Shown: positions 1-14,684 of the stretch, piece after piece | Position numbering within the stretch: the stretch's first letter is position 1 | How the letters are laid out: each line of letters opens with the position of its first letter | Assembly (NCBI GenBank): GCA_013397455.1 | Contig: VYZB01000291.1 | Location: forward strand, 761,895 to 825,894 | Source: Crotophaga sulcirostris | Taxonomy: Eukaryota; Chordata; Aves; Cuculiformes; Crotophagidae | Reading direction: 5' to 3' | Length of the DNA: 64,000 nucleotides | Translations under genes and position numbers: made by a program | Notes under the pieces: model-generated | What the model saw: only the letters and a program-made list of their open reading frames with translations | What the model was told of the DNA's origin: nothing | The model's database searches: none

Positions 1-504
1 CCAGGTTTTGAAGAAGGCACTTTTGGGATAAATATTTCAAGTGGGCACTGCTCTGCAGCAGGCGTGGGGGGAGGGGGGACACCTCTGTGAGCAGGCCAGT
101 CAGAGGGGACCCATCTCTGCATGAGGCTCAGACCACAAGCAAACCACTTTGGTGGTTTGCCCAGCTATAACAACAACAATCACGCTTCCCTCCTTAGTGC
201 CATCAGGACCAAATCAAAGCTACATGAATCTCTGTCTTTCTGCCCCTTCCCATATTGCACCAGAGGCACAGAGAGGCTGGATCTGGCTCACCAGTCTCAT
301 TGGATTAGCTTGATAAACCACCCGTTTACCTATAATTCAACAGACTGTAAAAATCCTTGTGGCTATTGTACAATAAGGAAAATAAACAATAATGTGCCTT
401 AACAAGCATCAGTCAAAATGCCCAGGATCTGACGAACCTGGAGATAAACAGCAGATTTACTTTCCTGGGAATGCAGACAAACTAATCAGATTTATTTGGC
501 AGCT

Positions 505-620
505 ACGAAAACACAACCGATGGGAAGCTCAGCGTCGGCTCGCACGTTCCCGCCGTCCCTGCTAGCGCAGAGGGGCTTAAAAGGAAAGGACATTAAAAAG
601 ATATCGTATCGTTATGTTCC
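505..620. promoter_or_regulatory. CpG-dense patch, possible regulatory element
   Basis: Roughly a dozen CpG dinucleotides occur in about 115 bp, including cagcgtcggctcgcacgttc and cccgccgtccctgctagcgc, while the surrounding kilobases are strongly CpG-depleted. This is too small for a classic CpG island. It could be a conserved enhancer or a small promoter of a non-coding RNA. No TATA box, first exon or coding sequence can be assigned. Confidence 0.3.
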
Positions 621-2179
621 TGCACTAGATGTAATGCCCTGGCACGCTGACAGCTGGCTGGCAGCTCTCCATCCCTGGGAAGGGGGTTACTGGTCTGCAC
701 AGCCCAGACAGCAGTTTAACCCCAGGGTCAGAGGCCAGTCAGGCGTTATCTACCAACTGGGCGCATTTCCTCCGCATCTGTGGCTTCAATATTCCCGAAA
801 AGACACTGACAGGAGGATGAGAGCTAATGGGAGCTCCTCTGGTATTTAGAAATTTAAAGGCCCACATTCATTTTTAATGACCTTGGAAACTCACTTTAAA
901 AAAAAAAAAATGCCTAAACAAAAACAAACAGTCAAAAGCAATTTACACCACGTAAGAGAATGAAAAAAATTTTTAAACCGTCCCTACCTGATTTTTTGAG
1001 ACTTCTAGGTGTTGGACAAAGAGAGGTTTGCTGCGGGCTTTGTTAACCAAAGTTTAATTTTCAGGATAACATTCTGACTATGAGATGAATTGCACAGTTG
1101 TGCCTTGGATGTACACTATTAAACTTTTATTGCATAGGATGAAAATAAATTCTACCTTAGTAAGGTAAAAACCATCATTATCTCCTCCTTGTTCTTCAGC
1201 ACAGGTAGAGTTTGACAGACCCTTGTCATCTGCATGAGGCTTAGGGCTGGTTTTTGAGCTAAGCATTTATTTGGTGCATCCCTGAGAAGTCTTAAAGCTA
1301 CTGGTGGTTTTCAGCCATCTTTGAGGTGCCGATGCTGTATAGATTGGAGTAGCCCTAAATCTGATCACATTCATGTTACCTGCAAAACCAACAGGGAGCT
1401 GCTCCAGTGCCTCAAAACCAGGCAGGGTCCCTGATTGCACCTCATCTGCCAGACACTAGGACAGGGAGGGCAGAGATGTCAGTAGGAAGGTTCTTTGCTG
1501 CCAGTGACGCTCTGCCCATGGGTGCCCCAGGTGACCAACCCTCCCTCCCACCGGGACAGCTGCTTCACATCAGCATGGGTTATAAAGCAACCCTTGCTGC
1601 TGCAGAGCAGAGGGACAAGGTCTGTCATAAGAGATAAAATAAAGCCAGGTGCAATTACCCTGGTATAGTTGAGCTCCTTTTATTGATTATGCTACAGCAT
1701 TAATTCTAGGGTAATGCAGCTATGGATGGAGCCCAGAAGACTGTCTCCAGCAAAGGAGGCTCCAACAGTTTTAGGTGCACTGCAATTTAATCTTTTTTAT
1801 TTTGTTATCTTTTGCTTAAGATGAAGAAATCCTAACATTAGCAATTCAAACACTAACTGACTGGGCATTACTAATGGATGAAAGAGTTTTCCCGTGTACT
1901 TAGCTAATTATACAGACTTCACCAAGAAACAGTGACCAGAAGACACGTCATAAGTTCTTATGAGTCACTGATATTTACTGACTCCTTTCTACCCTTATCG
2001 CAAAACCATCCCTACGATTAACATCTTTAATGGCATCTTCTGTGGAGAGTTAGCCAACACCAACACAGCCTCTACACTTTAAAGGTGACAGAGATGGATG
2101 AGGTCGTTTTCCCATCCCTCATGTAATTTCCCTCCCCATCTACAAGGCTGGTCCTTAGGAGAATATCCTAATGAGGGTG

Positions 2180-2480
2180 TTGTCTAGACTACCCTTTAAT
2201 TGACTTTAGCAACAGGACTTCCTCCATTTCTCCAGGGAGATCATTCCACCACCCGACAGACCTTGCTGCCAGGAAATGCATCCTGATATTCACCCTACCT
2301 CCTCCTTCCTCAGTGTCATCCAAGGAGCTGCAATCAGATAATGTCGTGTGCAACCAGAGCCGTACAACTCATCCATCTCACCAATGTGCTTGCACATGGA
2401 CCACACTTCCACCAGTCCTGTTAACTTCCATTTGTCAAGTTGTAAACGTTTCTCCTTTCAAAACCCTAGATGAACATGAT
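2180..2480 (+). mobile_element. Ancient CR1/L3-like LINE fragment
   Basis: The stretch with 'gagatcattccaccac', 'ctgccaggaaatgcatcctg' and 'atattcaccctacctcc' follows the consensus of old CR1/L3 3' regions (the block around 'ttccacagcctaat...gtcaggaagtttttcctgatatctaacct'). The later 'ttgtaaacgtttctcctttc' fits the next block. It is heavily diverged and has no open frame. Boundaries are approximate. Confidence 0.5.
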
Positions 2481-3300
2481 TATGTTCATTTACTCCCTTG
2501 CCTGCACATTAACTTGATTAGCTTATGGAAAAGAGTTTTGATAGTGGTGGCAGAGGGAATATAACCTTTGGGAAGCCACAAAAAACAATCAATCACATGT
2601 TTTTTAATTTACTACAGGGACAAATAAATGCTTATGTGTTTTCTTCAATAAATTCAAAATTCAGAATCTAGAAGAATGACTTTCTCAAATGATTTGTCCC
2701 CCAAAAAATGAGTTAATATTCATTTACTGTCAGGGTAATAGCATAAATACAGAACAACAGGTAGTAACAGATATATTAATAATGAGTAAATCAATTGTTA
2801 TGGACTCTTCAATACTGTGCTTATTAGCCAGATTTATATTCATCTACACTACTAGAACTGATGTGCTTTAAATAATCTATAACATGTTATTCATGAATTG
2901 AGTATTCTTCCCTATTAATAATTTACTAACACTTTATAAACTATTTATAATTGCATTCTTTGTATAAAAATATGATCTTTGATCCAAAAGCAAATGATAA
3001 CTTGGGACAGTCCCTACTGGTCTAAACTGGTGATATACAGGAAACCACTATGAAGCTGCTGAAGCACTGTCTGTGCAATCCACACAGTCCCCATAATTTG
3101 CTTCAACTGGTTTTGTGGCTCTTAGAAAACCTGACAGGAAACACAACTTGATTTGCAGTTTTGTAAAATTCTGTACAAAAGATGCTTAGAGTAAGACCAA
3201 TGCTCTCATTGTGTTTGAAAATTCATTTTGATCTGCTAATTTGAAACCACATTAGGAACACAAGCTAAGAGGGGATCACCTAGACTGTCATTAAGCAAGT

Positions 3301-3340
3301 ATTATTATTATTATCATTGTCATCACTGTTATTATGATAA
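3301..3340. repeat. Imperfect ATT/ATC trinucleotide repeat
   Basis: Five ATT units followed by degenerate ATC/ATT units (attattattattatcattg and onwards). Confidence 0.8.
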
Positions 3341-6300
3341 ACTTGTGACTTCTTTTCACCTTACCAGTACCGTCGATACACAGAAGCAACCCCTTCTCCA
3401 CTTGAATGCAAGTCCTGCTACAAATGGCTGGAGAGATGCTGAGAAGAAATGGAGTAATAAGATTTCAACAGCCAGCAAAGATCAGTGGTTTTCTGGCTTC
3501 ACCAAACTGGAGTTGTTACAGCTGAAATCTTCCAAAGAAAAACCCACCAAGCCCTGGAAAAAGTAATGTGGAAAAAAAAAAAAGTAATCTATTAAATGCC
3601 ACAGAGAAAAGAAACAAACTGGTTTATTGGTCAGCCAAGGAATGAATAGAATGCATTAAGAGAGGTATTTCTGTTAAAAACAAAAATAGTGGTATAAATG
3701 TTGAAAGCACTGATAAAAGCCTGTGGAAATATTTAATCTTTTTCTGGTATTTAGTAACAACCACATTACTGGGACAAGTACAGAAAAGGATATAAACACA
3801 TGACAGGAATGCAATGGCTCCCTTATGAAGAGGTTAAGGGACTTTGACTTTTTTTTAACAGATAAAGATTAAAAGAGGTTATTATGATGTTTCTTAAATG
3901 TATTCAGGCTTCAGGACAGTGATGCCAGGGGAACAGTAAAGAAAGAGATTATTTAAGTCAAAGGACACTATTGGAACTAGATCAGTTAATTATGAATTGG
4001 CCACAAATAATTTTACAATGAAAATTAAAGTATGAGTATTGATTATTTGAGCATTGAAACTCTGTGAAAGGTTTTCTAAAATTGTCAGTTGTAGGAAGGA
4101 ATCTGAACTGGTATTTGGATTTTGAAAGCTACTGCATTGCCAAGGAGACACAAATCCTGCATGTCAGTACATCCCCAAAGGGTTGAAAGGAGACTATGTT
4201 GCTCTTTATTTGCATTTTATTTACCTTATGTATCAGGTTGCTGTGCTTACTTCTGAAAAGCAACAAGGATTTCAAATTTTTGTCTCCTGGTAGGCTTATG
4301 GGGTTTGTCTGCATTAAGTCTGGCCTTCCCGTGAAGTATTGCTGGACAACCATCTTGAGGAACAGGGTGTAGAAAGAGTCAATGATATCCTGACAGATCC
4401 ACACATGCTCAGTTTAGATGGAAGCAGGAACTGATGGATGAACTCTTGGGAGCAGAATAAAGTTTGCTGAATATACCTAGATAACACAAACAAGCTTTAT
4501 TTCTTTAGGTAACTCAATAGTACAATATATGAGTGATGGGGCAAAATAGAAAATGGAAAGAAAATTCTTCTGGGTATTTGTACTACCTAAATTTAATTTC
4601 AAACTCAGTCCTCACATAGTTGCTAGATGGTCTGTCTTAGTTTATGTCTGAATGACCTTTGAAGGCTTGAATATCCTGGACCCTTCTGAATCAAGTTTGG
4701 GGCTGCAATTCTCCCCCTCTGGAGGAAAAGTAATTTCAGAAAGAGCTGGAACAGAAGAAGGATTTTTTATGGCTTGTAGATTGGGTGATTTATCCAGTTT
4801 GGAAACTAACAAAAATGCTGTCTCCTCTTTCCCCAGAATAAGGCTGAATGGTGGAGAAAATGATCCAACTTTTTCCCATAAAGTTTTTTTTTTTCCCTTA
4901 ATTATTATTATTGCCAGCTCAGCCCCATCATTCGACTACATTTAAGAGATTAACTTTTTTTTTCCCCTGTAAAGTACTTTCTAACAATACTTAATCATTT
5001 TGCTGGAGGAGTGGCCCGAGTGACTGGAGTGTTCTCCTGTTCTGTCCTCCCACACACAACTCAATCTTCTTCCGCGCTCGCTCAGGAACAGCAGCCTCCT
5101 CTTTCATGCGTTTGTGCTAAAAGTGGAAAGAGGATTTGACTTAAAGGGACACTGACAACCGGTTTAAAATCTTGAGTTAATTTGTTGTCAAAGTAATTTT
5201 TTTTAACATAATTTGGGGGTTTCTTTGAGTGATGAGAGAGCGAGTGATCTGTTAAATGAAGGAGAATAAGTTATTCCCAGTCATTACTGAAAATACAAAC
5301 ACAACCAGGTTGTGTTAGAGCAAATTAAATTGATTTTAAACAAAAATGAACTTGACCATTCGCGTTTCATCACCTCCTCTGTGGCACTGACAGCAGCCTT
5401 TCTCTGAGGCAGGCTGGTTTCTCCTGACTTCACTTCTTGTTCGACAGAATTTAGTATTAATTTGGTCACTTTTAGAGAAAGTTGAAAGATAATGCTGCTT
5501 GCTCAAACTGTCTCAACTGATTAAGTCTTGTTTCCCAACTGATTGAGAAGATATATGAGGGTGGCAAGCTTTTGTCTTGCAGAGATGTTCACGTTTGAAG
5601 TCTGTAAATTCTCAGCTTTCTTACCCACCCTGTTTCTCCCTGTAAGTAGGCACAAACTTAACTGAAATCTAGGAGCTGAAGAGAAAGCTCCAACTTTTCT
5701 CTTCCCAGAAGCCTTTGCGAAACTTTTCTGGCACCTCTTTCTTAATGTGCCACTTGACATTATTCCTTTCCCACTAGATGATGTTAGAATACAAGTTCTG
5801 CTTTTTTTTTTTTTTAATGAAAATCGTGCTAGTAAATTCATTTACACAGAAAACCAAAACAGCAGTAAAGACAGGGTAGCAGGTTGCTAAATGCTGATGA
5901 AAGCTGGGGCATATTAACTAGGTTTAAATGTGATGCTCTACTCTCTAGCTATAAAATCACTGTTAAAAGGCTTCAAACCCTTTCTCTCACAGCTTGTAAC
6001 ATAGAGTGGTGCAGAGAAGCGTAATTAACTCCACCTCAGTTCTTACCTGCCTCTGTAGCTGCCTTAGAAAAGACTGTGTGAGACTGATTCAGAGTTATTC
6101 CTTTAACAGCAAAAAAAAAGATGAACTGAAACCTCTCTTGGCATGTATTTCCATCCCCAGAGTGTCTCTTCAGACGACAGAGACAAAACTCCTGCTCAAG
6201 GGGATGCTGTGTTCATGGCTGCAAGGTGGCCAGTGGAATAGCTGGGCAGGTGGAGTGGCACAAGCCAGCAGTGGAGCAGGATGCTCAGGGTATACAGGAC

Positions 6301-9300
6301 AATTGGTACCCCTAGCAATGCATTAGCCACCTCTCTCCAGCCACCTTCTGCCTAAAAATATTTGGAAGACAGAGTGGTCAAGAGATGTTATCCATGGCCA
6401 CTGAAAGAGCATCCCACTAGGGGGTGGCTTCACTTGTGCTCACAGCACATTATTGACATAACACCAAATTCAGTGGCCATCCCATTGAAACAGCTTGAAA
6501 ACTTCTTGGAATTCACATCAAGGCCAAGCTTGCCCTGTAGGCAAAAGTGACAGCTCCCCACGTATGACACTACTCACAAGCAGAAACAATCAGACCTGAT
6601 GGAGTATTTCACAAAACAGTCTCCATCAGGCGCCAGCAGCTTTTTAAATATTAACCAGCGAGATCTGCCAGCTGCCTCTCTGGGATTACCGTCTCTGACA
6701 CTGGTGATCCCAGTGTGTCAGAATAATTTAGTAGCCAAACCTTGGCTCCCAGTGAGCAGCTTGCAGATGTGCATTTTAATTAAAAATATTTAATTTTCAG
6801 CTCCAAGTTTCATTTGCTTTACCTGGCGTTATGGTTTCTGTCGCTCATCGCACAGATCACTGCAATGCTGCTCTGAGGAAACCTCAAGCAGGTTCCTCTG
6901 CCTGTGGCAGCTCCACCAAATGGCCCCACGGAGCTCAGTTTTATGTCCAGCCGTAACAACCAAAATAGAGAGCTAAAAAAAAAAATCATTTGTGGCTCAG
7001 AACCTACCTTATACCACAGCAATTCACTCAGAAATTAGCAGTAGGGAAAATGCACCTTTCTAGCCCCACCAAGATGCTTCCCTGGAGAACCTGTTTATTG
7101 TTTTTCATCTGCAGGAGGTTGAAAACTCTGGACATTGCTCAAATCTAGGGGGGGGGAAAAAACCACACTAATTTTAAATTAGCACCTCAGGGTTGTAGCA
7201 TAAACTCTTTGATAAGTAGCACCGCAGCCTAGTTGATCCTGTGGCCCTTATACTTGAGACGAGGAGATTTTGCCTTCCCAGAGCTACTGCAGCCTCACAG
7301 GTTGGACCTTACATGGTCCAGTGGGACCTTACATAGTTCCTTCACCATGCTTCTAAAAAAGATAAGACAGTTCTTCAGTGAGAAGTTCCTGTGTTAGTTT
7401 TTATTGATCACCACTAATTTACCTTGCTTCGATTTATTCAATGGGAGTAGTTTTACATAAAATTTTCACTAATAGGTGTCTACATCTGCAGACATGTTAT
7501 GCAGTGTACCCTAGTGAATTTAGCAGAGAACTCTAAGTGTTTTGGAGGTTGTACATGATGGGTGACAAATATCTGAAAAAATGCTTTGAGATTAGCATTT
7601 AGGTCCCAGCTTTTCTGGGGAGCGTAGAAGTAGCTCATTTTCCTTACGTGGGAATGGAGCAGAAATCAAGAAATAAACCCAAGGGTAAATAGGCTTCGCT
7701 ATACTAGATAGCCAAATCAATCAGTGTTCAGGTGTTGCTAATTATTATAAATAGAGGATAATTTTGATTTTAAAATATTTTGAAACTTTATTCTCTTTTT
7801 AATATTCTCTTTCATTTTCAATGAGGAGGGTCATACCTCTTCATTGTTTTGGAGAAGAGAAATAAAGAGTCCTACATCCTCTAAAGAACCTCCTGTTAAA
7901 GGGCATGTGCAACTCAGTGACCACAGTGCCAGTGAGAACTCACTCACAGAGAAAGACTTTGAGAACAGTTTGGGGGAAGGACAGTACATGGTCGTATAGC
8001 ACCTGATGCAAGGGAGGCATGACATATGACCCTTATCACAAATGGAAAAATAAACATCAACAAGACAGATTGAAGAACACATCAGAAACAGTAGAAATAA
8101 AGTTAAAAATAATCACTGATAACATTTAGCCTGGAGTGCTTTCTGCTTTGTTATTCTATATTGACAATCCCACCTAGAAATGGGTCTCTAAGACTTTTTG
8201 ACTTGTAGACAACCCAGTTTGTTCTACAGACCCTAGTGTATCCATTGTCACCTATGGGAGGGCCCCAGGGCCTTAGCTATTCTGCATCTTTGGGGACGGA
8301 TCCAATGGCTCTCAGACGAGAACAAAAACAGACATTTTCCAACCAAATACCTCTCAGGTCACTGAGCAATGCTCTGGTGGCTCTGCCTCGCCAGCAAATG
8401 CCCATGCTGAGGCACATCAATAAGTAGCTTTGCCTGAGGTACCTTTCTCCTCTAGGGTTTCTTTGTGCTGATGGCATGAGGACAGGAGGAGGCGCGTGCC
8501 CCTGCCTCAGCCAGCACCATGCATGGTCCAGCGAGCGGGCTGAAACCACCGACACAGCCTGGGTGTGTGCTCGGATCCCAGCCTGCTCACAGGGGCACTG
8601 GTGGCAAGCACATAGGCTTTGACCCACCAGCACTGCTAGAGAGGAATGTAGAGAGGACAGGAGTGTAGCTGGCTGAGGGATGAGGAAGAGTAGAAGCTCC
8701 CCCTAACTAGACTTTGGTGTGAATTGTATCAGCACCTGCCTATTACTGTGCTGAAGTCCCTGCGCCAAAAGCTGTAAAGCCAAAACAAAGCCTGGTCCCT
8801 GACTATAGCAACCTACAGCCTTGGGACATATTTAATAATTAATACTGACAAGGTTTTATGTCAAGAGCTACCACTTTAGAAGGCAGTCAGGTACTGCCAC
8901 AGGTGATTGCCACAGCAAGGACATTCAGGGAATATCTCCAGATCACCCGGTAAGTGCTGCCGAGGGGTTCCAAAGCACAGCTGCTTCATCACTCCAGTCC
9001 TGGCTGTCATATTGAAGGATAGTGAAATAATATCATGTAGTTGTTCATACTAAATGGAAATGAGCTGCCTTACCTCTAAAGGGGAACACATCTCTTCTAC
9101 AGCTAAATCAGGCTGCATGAATATATGGAGAGTGCCTCAGGAAAAAGCAGATTTTACAGGGCACAAAGCCCTCATTCCCAGCCATCTCACCTGAAAGACT
9201 GGACGGTGGAAATCATACTGTAGCCATGCTCCACATTAGAGGTTTCCAGACAGACCCTCTAAGAACAACTGCTGTCTCTTCTTTCCTTGTGTCCTGGAAA

Positions 9301-10001
9301 ATCCACCAACAGTGGCTGGTGGTTTGCAATTGGCTACTCTGGGTGGGCAAAGCTGATCAAAATATACTTTGAACTTTGGGCACTTTTCCATCTCTTCTAA
9401 AGTAGCTCCAGGACATGAACAGAGCAAAGATGAGCTGCCCGAGTCCCTCGGTATGATGAAAGCCTCCAGGGTAACTTTTGAAGCTGTTTGAAGCAGTGAA
9501 AGAAAAGTATACTGAGGTGGCAGGTATTGAGAAACATCTCAGAGCAAGACCATTCCCTTTCCTCTTCATCTCTTGCCTGGCTCACTACAGCCAGTGGTTT
9601 CAACATCTCTCCTTCCTCATCAACCATGGCATGAGTAGCAGACCATGAACCCAGCAAACCCAGAAAGAGGTATCCTCAAATCTTTGTCCAAAGCCAGGAA
9701 ATTTCTCCTTCCCCAGTCAGAAACAGCATGACCCTAGTATGGTAATGATGTTCTGCATTAACTTGTCCTCCAAACAAGGGCCAGTTTGTCATCAGACAAA
9801 AATGGAAAAGGGTCAACCTTTCCTGCCCCTTCTGCACATAACAATTCCTCCTTTCAGGGGGAATGTCTTGAAAGCTCCAGTTATCTGTTTTCCACAGAGT
9901 GACACCTCCAGAACGAGATTCCTACCCTCCCTTTTTTAGGCTATGAACAAGTCCTTGTTTTTTTGGCCAGGCCACTTCTCCAATACAGCTTCTGTCATTA
10001 G

Positions 10002-10130
10002 GAAAAAAAAAAAAAAAGAAAAAGAGATAAAAAAAGAGATTAAAAAATCTGCTTTTTTTTGAAAGTTTGCAAATATTATATGTCCCCTCTTTCTTTTTTC
10101 TCCTTTTTTTTTAATATTTTTTCCCTTCTT
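10002..10130. repeat. A-rich then T-rich low-complexity block
   Basis: A 15-base A run and purine-rich sequence (10002-10047) switch abruptly to pyrimidine-rich T tracts (10052-10130). The two halves are largely complementary and could fold on themselves. Frames across it give lysine- or phenylalanine-rich peptides that are composition artefacts. Confidence 0.7.
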
Positions 10131-10659
10131 ACATTCACACAAGGAAAACAACAAGAGGCTTCTCTGATGAATGTGGCAGATCGCCATGGTTACGGTTCAG
10201 AGATGCAGCAAAAAGCAATTATGGTGGGACATAGTCGAGAAGAAAAAAAAAAGAAGAGAGAAATGCACCTCTTTGTCAGAATTTCAGAACAGCTGTAATA
10301 ACACTTCTACACCCCAACCAGCACAAAGTAACTGAAATATTGTGGCATGTTAAATGCCAACGCATTAAATACCGGGATTTCAATGTCACATTATTTAAAA
10401 AGACAGGAAGCATTAATTTCCAGCTGCACTTTCAGCTTGTTAAGTCATCTAGGGGGAATAGGGAAAAAGGAGCAAGTCCATGGCACAGGGCCTCACATTT
10501 TGAGGTGTGAAATAAAACACTGTTCAGCCAGGCAGTGGAATGCACTTGTAACAGATTTAATCTGACAGCAGCTGTGGTTTCCTATTTAAGCTTTGTGTGA
10601 TTTATTTTTCCCCTTGGTGTTGGAGCTCCTGAAAGAGATGGCGATGCTCTCCTGACCTT

Positions 10660-10800
10660 ACCCAATCTGAGGATCTCAAAGCGCTTTACCCCTCGTATTC
10701 ATTTTCACAACCTGCCACAGGCAAGGGAGGTGGGTTGTCACTGTTCTCCCCCAGTAGGTAAGACTCACTGGGGTCTGGTCTTCCCAGCCCAAGGGTCACA
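10660..10800 (+). mobile_element. MIR/CORE-like SINE remnant
   Basis: The motif 'ggatctcaaagcgctttac', then 'attcattttcacaacctgcc', 'gggaggtgggttgtcactgt' and 'cccaagggtcacagatgg' follows the 3' half of MIR-type SINEs (…atctcaaagcgctttaca…cctcacaacaacccc…gaggtaggt…cccaaggtcacacag). It is diverged and truncated, with approximate ends. Confidence 0.6.
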
Positions 10801-13800
10801 GATGGCATATCCTGGTTTAGACCTCTGCAAGGACTTGAAGAAGCAGGAAATTATCATGTTACATGTTGTTATTTTAAGATTATATTGAAAAAAATGCCGC
10901 ATATCACAAGCTGGGATTATCTATGAAGTGCATGTATGTCCACAACATTTATTCTGCTGAGAACAAAAAATAAGATTCACCTCTGCCCTTTCTTGTTTGC
11001 ATTTAATATTCAGGATTGCTATCATCGGTCTTACAGATGTATTTTTGGTGGCAACTGCAGCCTAGAGTATTCCCCTTCCTCCTCATACCTGTTGCATGCT
11101 GCAGCCCCCAGCTGTGTTCTTGCCTTCCAGGCTATGAATCATACCAGGGATGAGATCCTGCTGAATTTTAACCCATGGAAAGAGCTGAAAGTGAGAAACG
11201 ACTGAAATGGATCTGCATCTCATCCTGTTCACCAAGCGGTTCTGCAAACTGCAGTGCCAAAGGCCAGAGATAGAGGAAAACTGAAAGATATAAACAGTGA
11301 TGTGCATGGTACACTTTGGTTTCAGCAAAAAAAAAAAGGATAAGCAGAGCGATACAATGATCGATAGACAAAACATCCCAAACAGGACAAAGATTAACCA
11401 GTTCACAGATTATTTACCTTTTTTTTTTCTGAACACTTCCCTCCAGTTATGTTTCCTGCTTCTTCATGGAAAAGAGCTCTCAGATTACACGTCCCAGTTC
11501 CAGCTTTCTTCCATATGGTCACAAGAGCAAGTTCCTCCATCCCTCCAGGACTCACTCACTGACGGACAGAGATAAAAACTAGGCTTCCCATTTGTAGTAG
11601 TGGCCCACTGCTCCTCTCTTCTTTTTTTCCCAATATTATGCCCAGCAAAATCAAAGCTCCAGGCTGCCTCCTCAAGCAAAAGAAATCCGAGAAAACCTGT
11701 GTATGAAAAGAAGATGCTAAATTTGAAGGAAAATGAAGTATTGCCAAGTCTTGTGGTTACATAACACAAGTCTTACGATATATTGATTTTTTTTTTATTT
11801 TTTTTTAGCACTGGCTTCTAAAAGCAAGAAGCAGTATGAACATCTAAGTATAAGAACAGTGGGAAAAATCATAAAAAAGTAGGAAAAAAGGACGGTTAAA
11901 GGTTTAGCAGTGAGAGAAAAAAAAAGCCCCATGAAGCTTTAAATTCTTTTACTTTTTAAAAGCAACTCATGATTTAGACAAGCCTGTTGTAACATCTGAA
12001 CACTGGGGATATGCCATGTTCGATTAGGTGCTTGAGAAGGACTGAGTAGTGGGGTTTTAGAAAAATTTGTTGTAGGAGAAAAGCTCTGTGGAGTGAAACT
12101 GTGATCTAATGTTGCAGGTTGTGCCTTTATTGACAGCAACAATGGAAGTCTCAAGAGCTAAACCAATTCAAAAAATGAACTGTCCTCTAAATCCAACAGA
12201 TGGATGCACAGGAAGGTTGTGGTGTCTTAGCATACTCCTCTGACAATGCACCTTGTATTCTCTCAGCACTGGAAATGTAAATCTGAAAAGAAACAATAAA
12301 ATTTACTTCCAAATTTACATTTGTACAGGAAAAAAAAAAATAAAAGTCAGCCTCCATTTCCGTAGGTAAAATGATGAAATGTGGTGTTCAAACCCAGTAA
12401 AGAATTTTCCTATATGGATGCATATTAAAAATTGAAAGATAAACAAAATGCCATAGGAGACTGTTTTCCAGTAAATTAAATTTTGGCCCAAAGGAGTTTC
12501 TTCTGATAAACTGTCTGGAATTATCACCAATCCACACCCCAGAGAGGTGAAACAGTTCTCTTTAACCTTTTCCTTGACGATTCATGCCTTTGGAGATTTG
12601 ATTTTAGTCCTTCTTCTGAGCCATTCCCAGATCAGATGTAACCACCTTAACCAGTGGGGCCAACTGGATGACCCAGCCTGGGTTGTGGTACAAGTCAACA
12701 GATGAAGTACCAGGCAAGAAATATGGCAAGGTGGATGAAAGAAGTGAGTCTCAAAACTGGGAGAAAGCAGAGGGTTTTTGCAACACGTATCAAGTCATCA
12801 GAGAAAAGGCTGAAGGTATAAGCTGTTCTGAAAGTTTCAAAATCCAGCTCTCTGTCCAAAAGAGATGAGAGAGACCAAGGAATTGGAATTTCACAAGGGA
12901 GCAATTTAGGAGGTGCTGGGTTTGAATATGTTGTGCTTCAGCTAAACTCCTGAACCAACCATGGAAGTCTCCAAGAAGAAAATGTCATTAAATTGAACGA
13001 ATGTTGAGTTGCAGTGGCAGACCCCCTAAATCCCACCCAAATCAATTGGATCTTGAAGCACTCAGAGCCATTTCTGATCAAAAACTCAGTGTCCCAGTGG
13101 GTTGATCCCTAGAGATGGGCTCTGGAGATGGAAATAAATCAGAACAACCAAAAGTGCCACAACCTTCTGCAGCAGCGCATACCATCGTCAAGGCATCCTT
13201 TGTTCTATCAGCAGTTATATGAGAGAGGGAGATAAAAGAAGAAATTTTAAAGCAAAGGTCTCATGGCAGATTACTATTTCTTCGTTGCTTTATTATTTGT
13301 TCTTTGCATATGTCAGATAAGTGGCCTTGAGAATAGCCTTAATTAGAAATGCAGATTACACTGGGCCAGAATGGACACCGTTTCTCTCTGGCAATCCTGC
13401 TGGGAATACACAAGGCCAGTTTGCTAAGAAACAAACTGAAAGTCAAAGTTAGCCTCAGTTTTAGGTTATACAGTGCGTGCAGTTACTGTGCCCAGTTCGT
13501 AAAACCAGCAGCTGTGTATAATTCCTCATTCTTAAAGAATTTAATGGAAAAAAAAAAGGACTGTATTTACAGTAGAAAGGCCCACTAAAAAAATCATGCA
13601 GCTTCTGGTAGTGACTTTATCCCCTGAGGTAATATCAGACCTGACCAATGATGAACTGGAGAGCTGCAACTAGGAAACCAGTGTGCTCTCTCAGACCTGA
13701 CAATGGGCTTGAATACCTGGAAAAAGTATTCTCCCCTCACAGAAATGAGATTAGCTTGCCAACTAAAACATACTAACTTATTCCACACCCCTCGGCTTAC

Positions 13801-14684
13801 CTGATTTACTACCACTCCTCCTATGAGTGGGGCTTTTCCCTCTGACCAGGATGACACACATGCTCAATGAGCACAATTATATACACAAGCAGGGCAGCAA
13901 GTAGTTGGAGGAAATGGCCATTTTAACTGCTGCTGAACACTTGAAATTTTGCAGGTAAGATCACAGAGACTGGCCCGGGTACCTTGTTTGATCTTCGCGA
14001 TGCTTAAAATTCTCATATTACTCAAGAGATGTGGTGCTTTGCAATCATTATCAAGTTACGAAGCAAGTCAAAACGGGCAAAAGGAAGGGATGAAAGAAAG
14101 ATGCTCGACTCCCCCATACACACATTATACAGGACACTCACCTGCAGAACAGAAATTGCCCCATTCAAAGTGAGGTCCACGTGCTTCCAGGCAGAAGCTG
14201 TTCATTGTTGCCTTCCCATGTATCCTGTGACAGAGCTGCAAGATGTGACCACAACACACTGGAGTCCTGGATTAATCTGAAAACGGTACCTGGGAGAAAA
14301 AGCCCTAACAAAAATAAAAGGCTATAGAAATGGTATATCTAAAAGAAAAACTGGCTATGGATGCAAATTTTGTGGAAACTTCCGCTTTTGTAAAGTGTTT
14401 ATTAATTGTTGTGCTTTTGTTGCGTTCACTAAAAAAGGGTAAAAATTTTCTTTAAAGACAAAGAGAAATAGTACACAGCTGGTTTCAAACAAACTATTGT
14501 ACATTTAAAGGTGAAGGGAACTGTGGCTGCACATCCAAAACCTCTGTAAAAGCAGTTGTGAAGATCAAGCCCGTTCTCATAGGCTCACATTTACGCGGGA
14601 ATCCTCATCTCCACTGGTAAAGTTTTAGGGGTTCCTAAGTGGAAAAAAGATGAGCAATCTGCTCAAAAGGTTGGTATTGTTGTT

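Noticed and set aside
9936..10298. Lysine- and phenylalanine-rich open frames on both strands
   Set aside because: Translation of poly-A and poly-T tracts.
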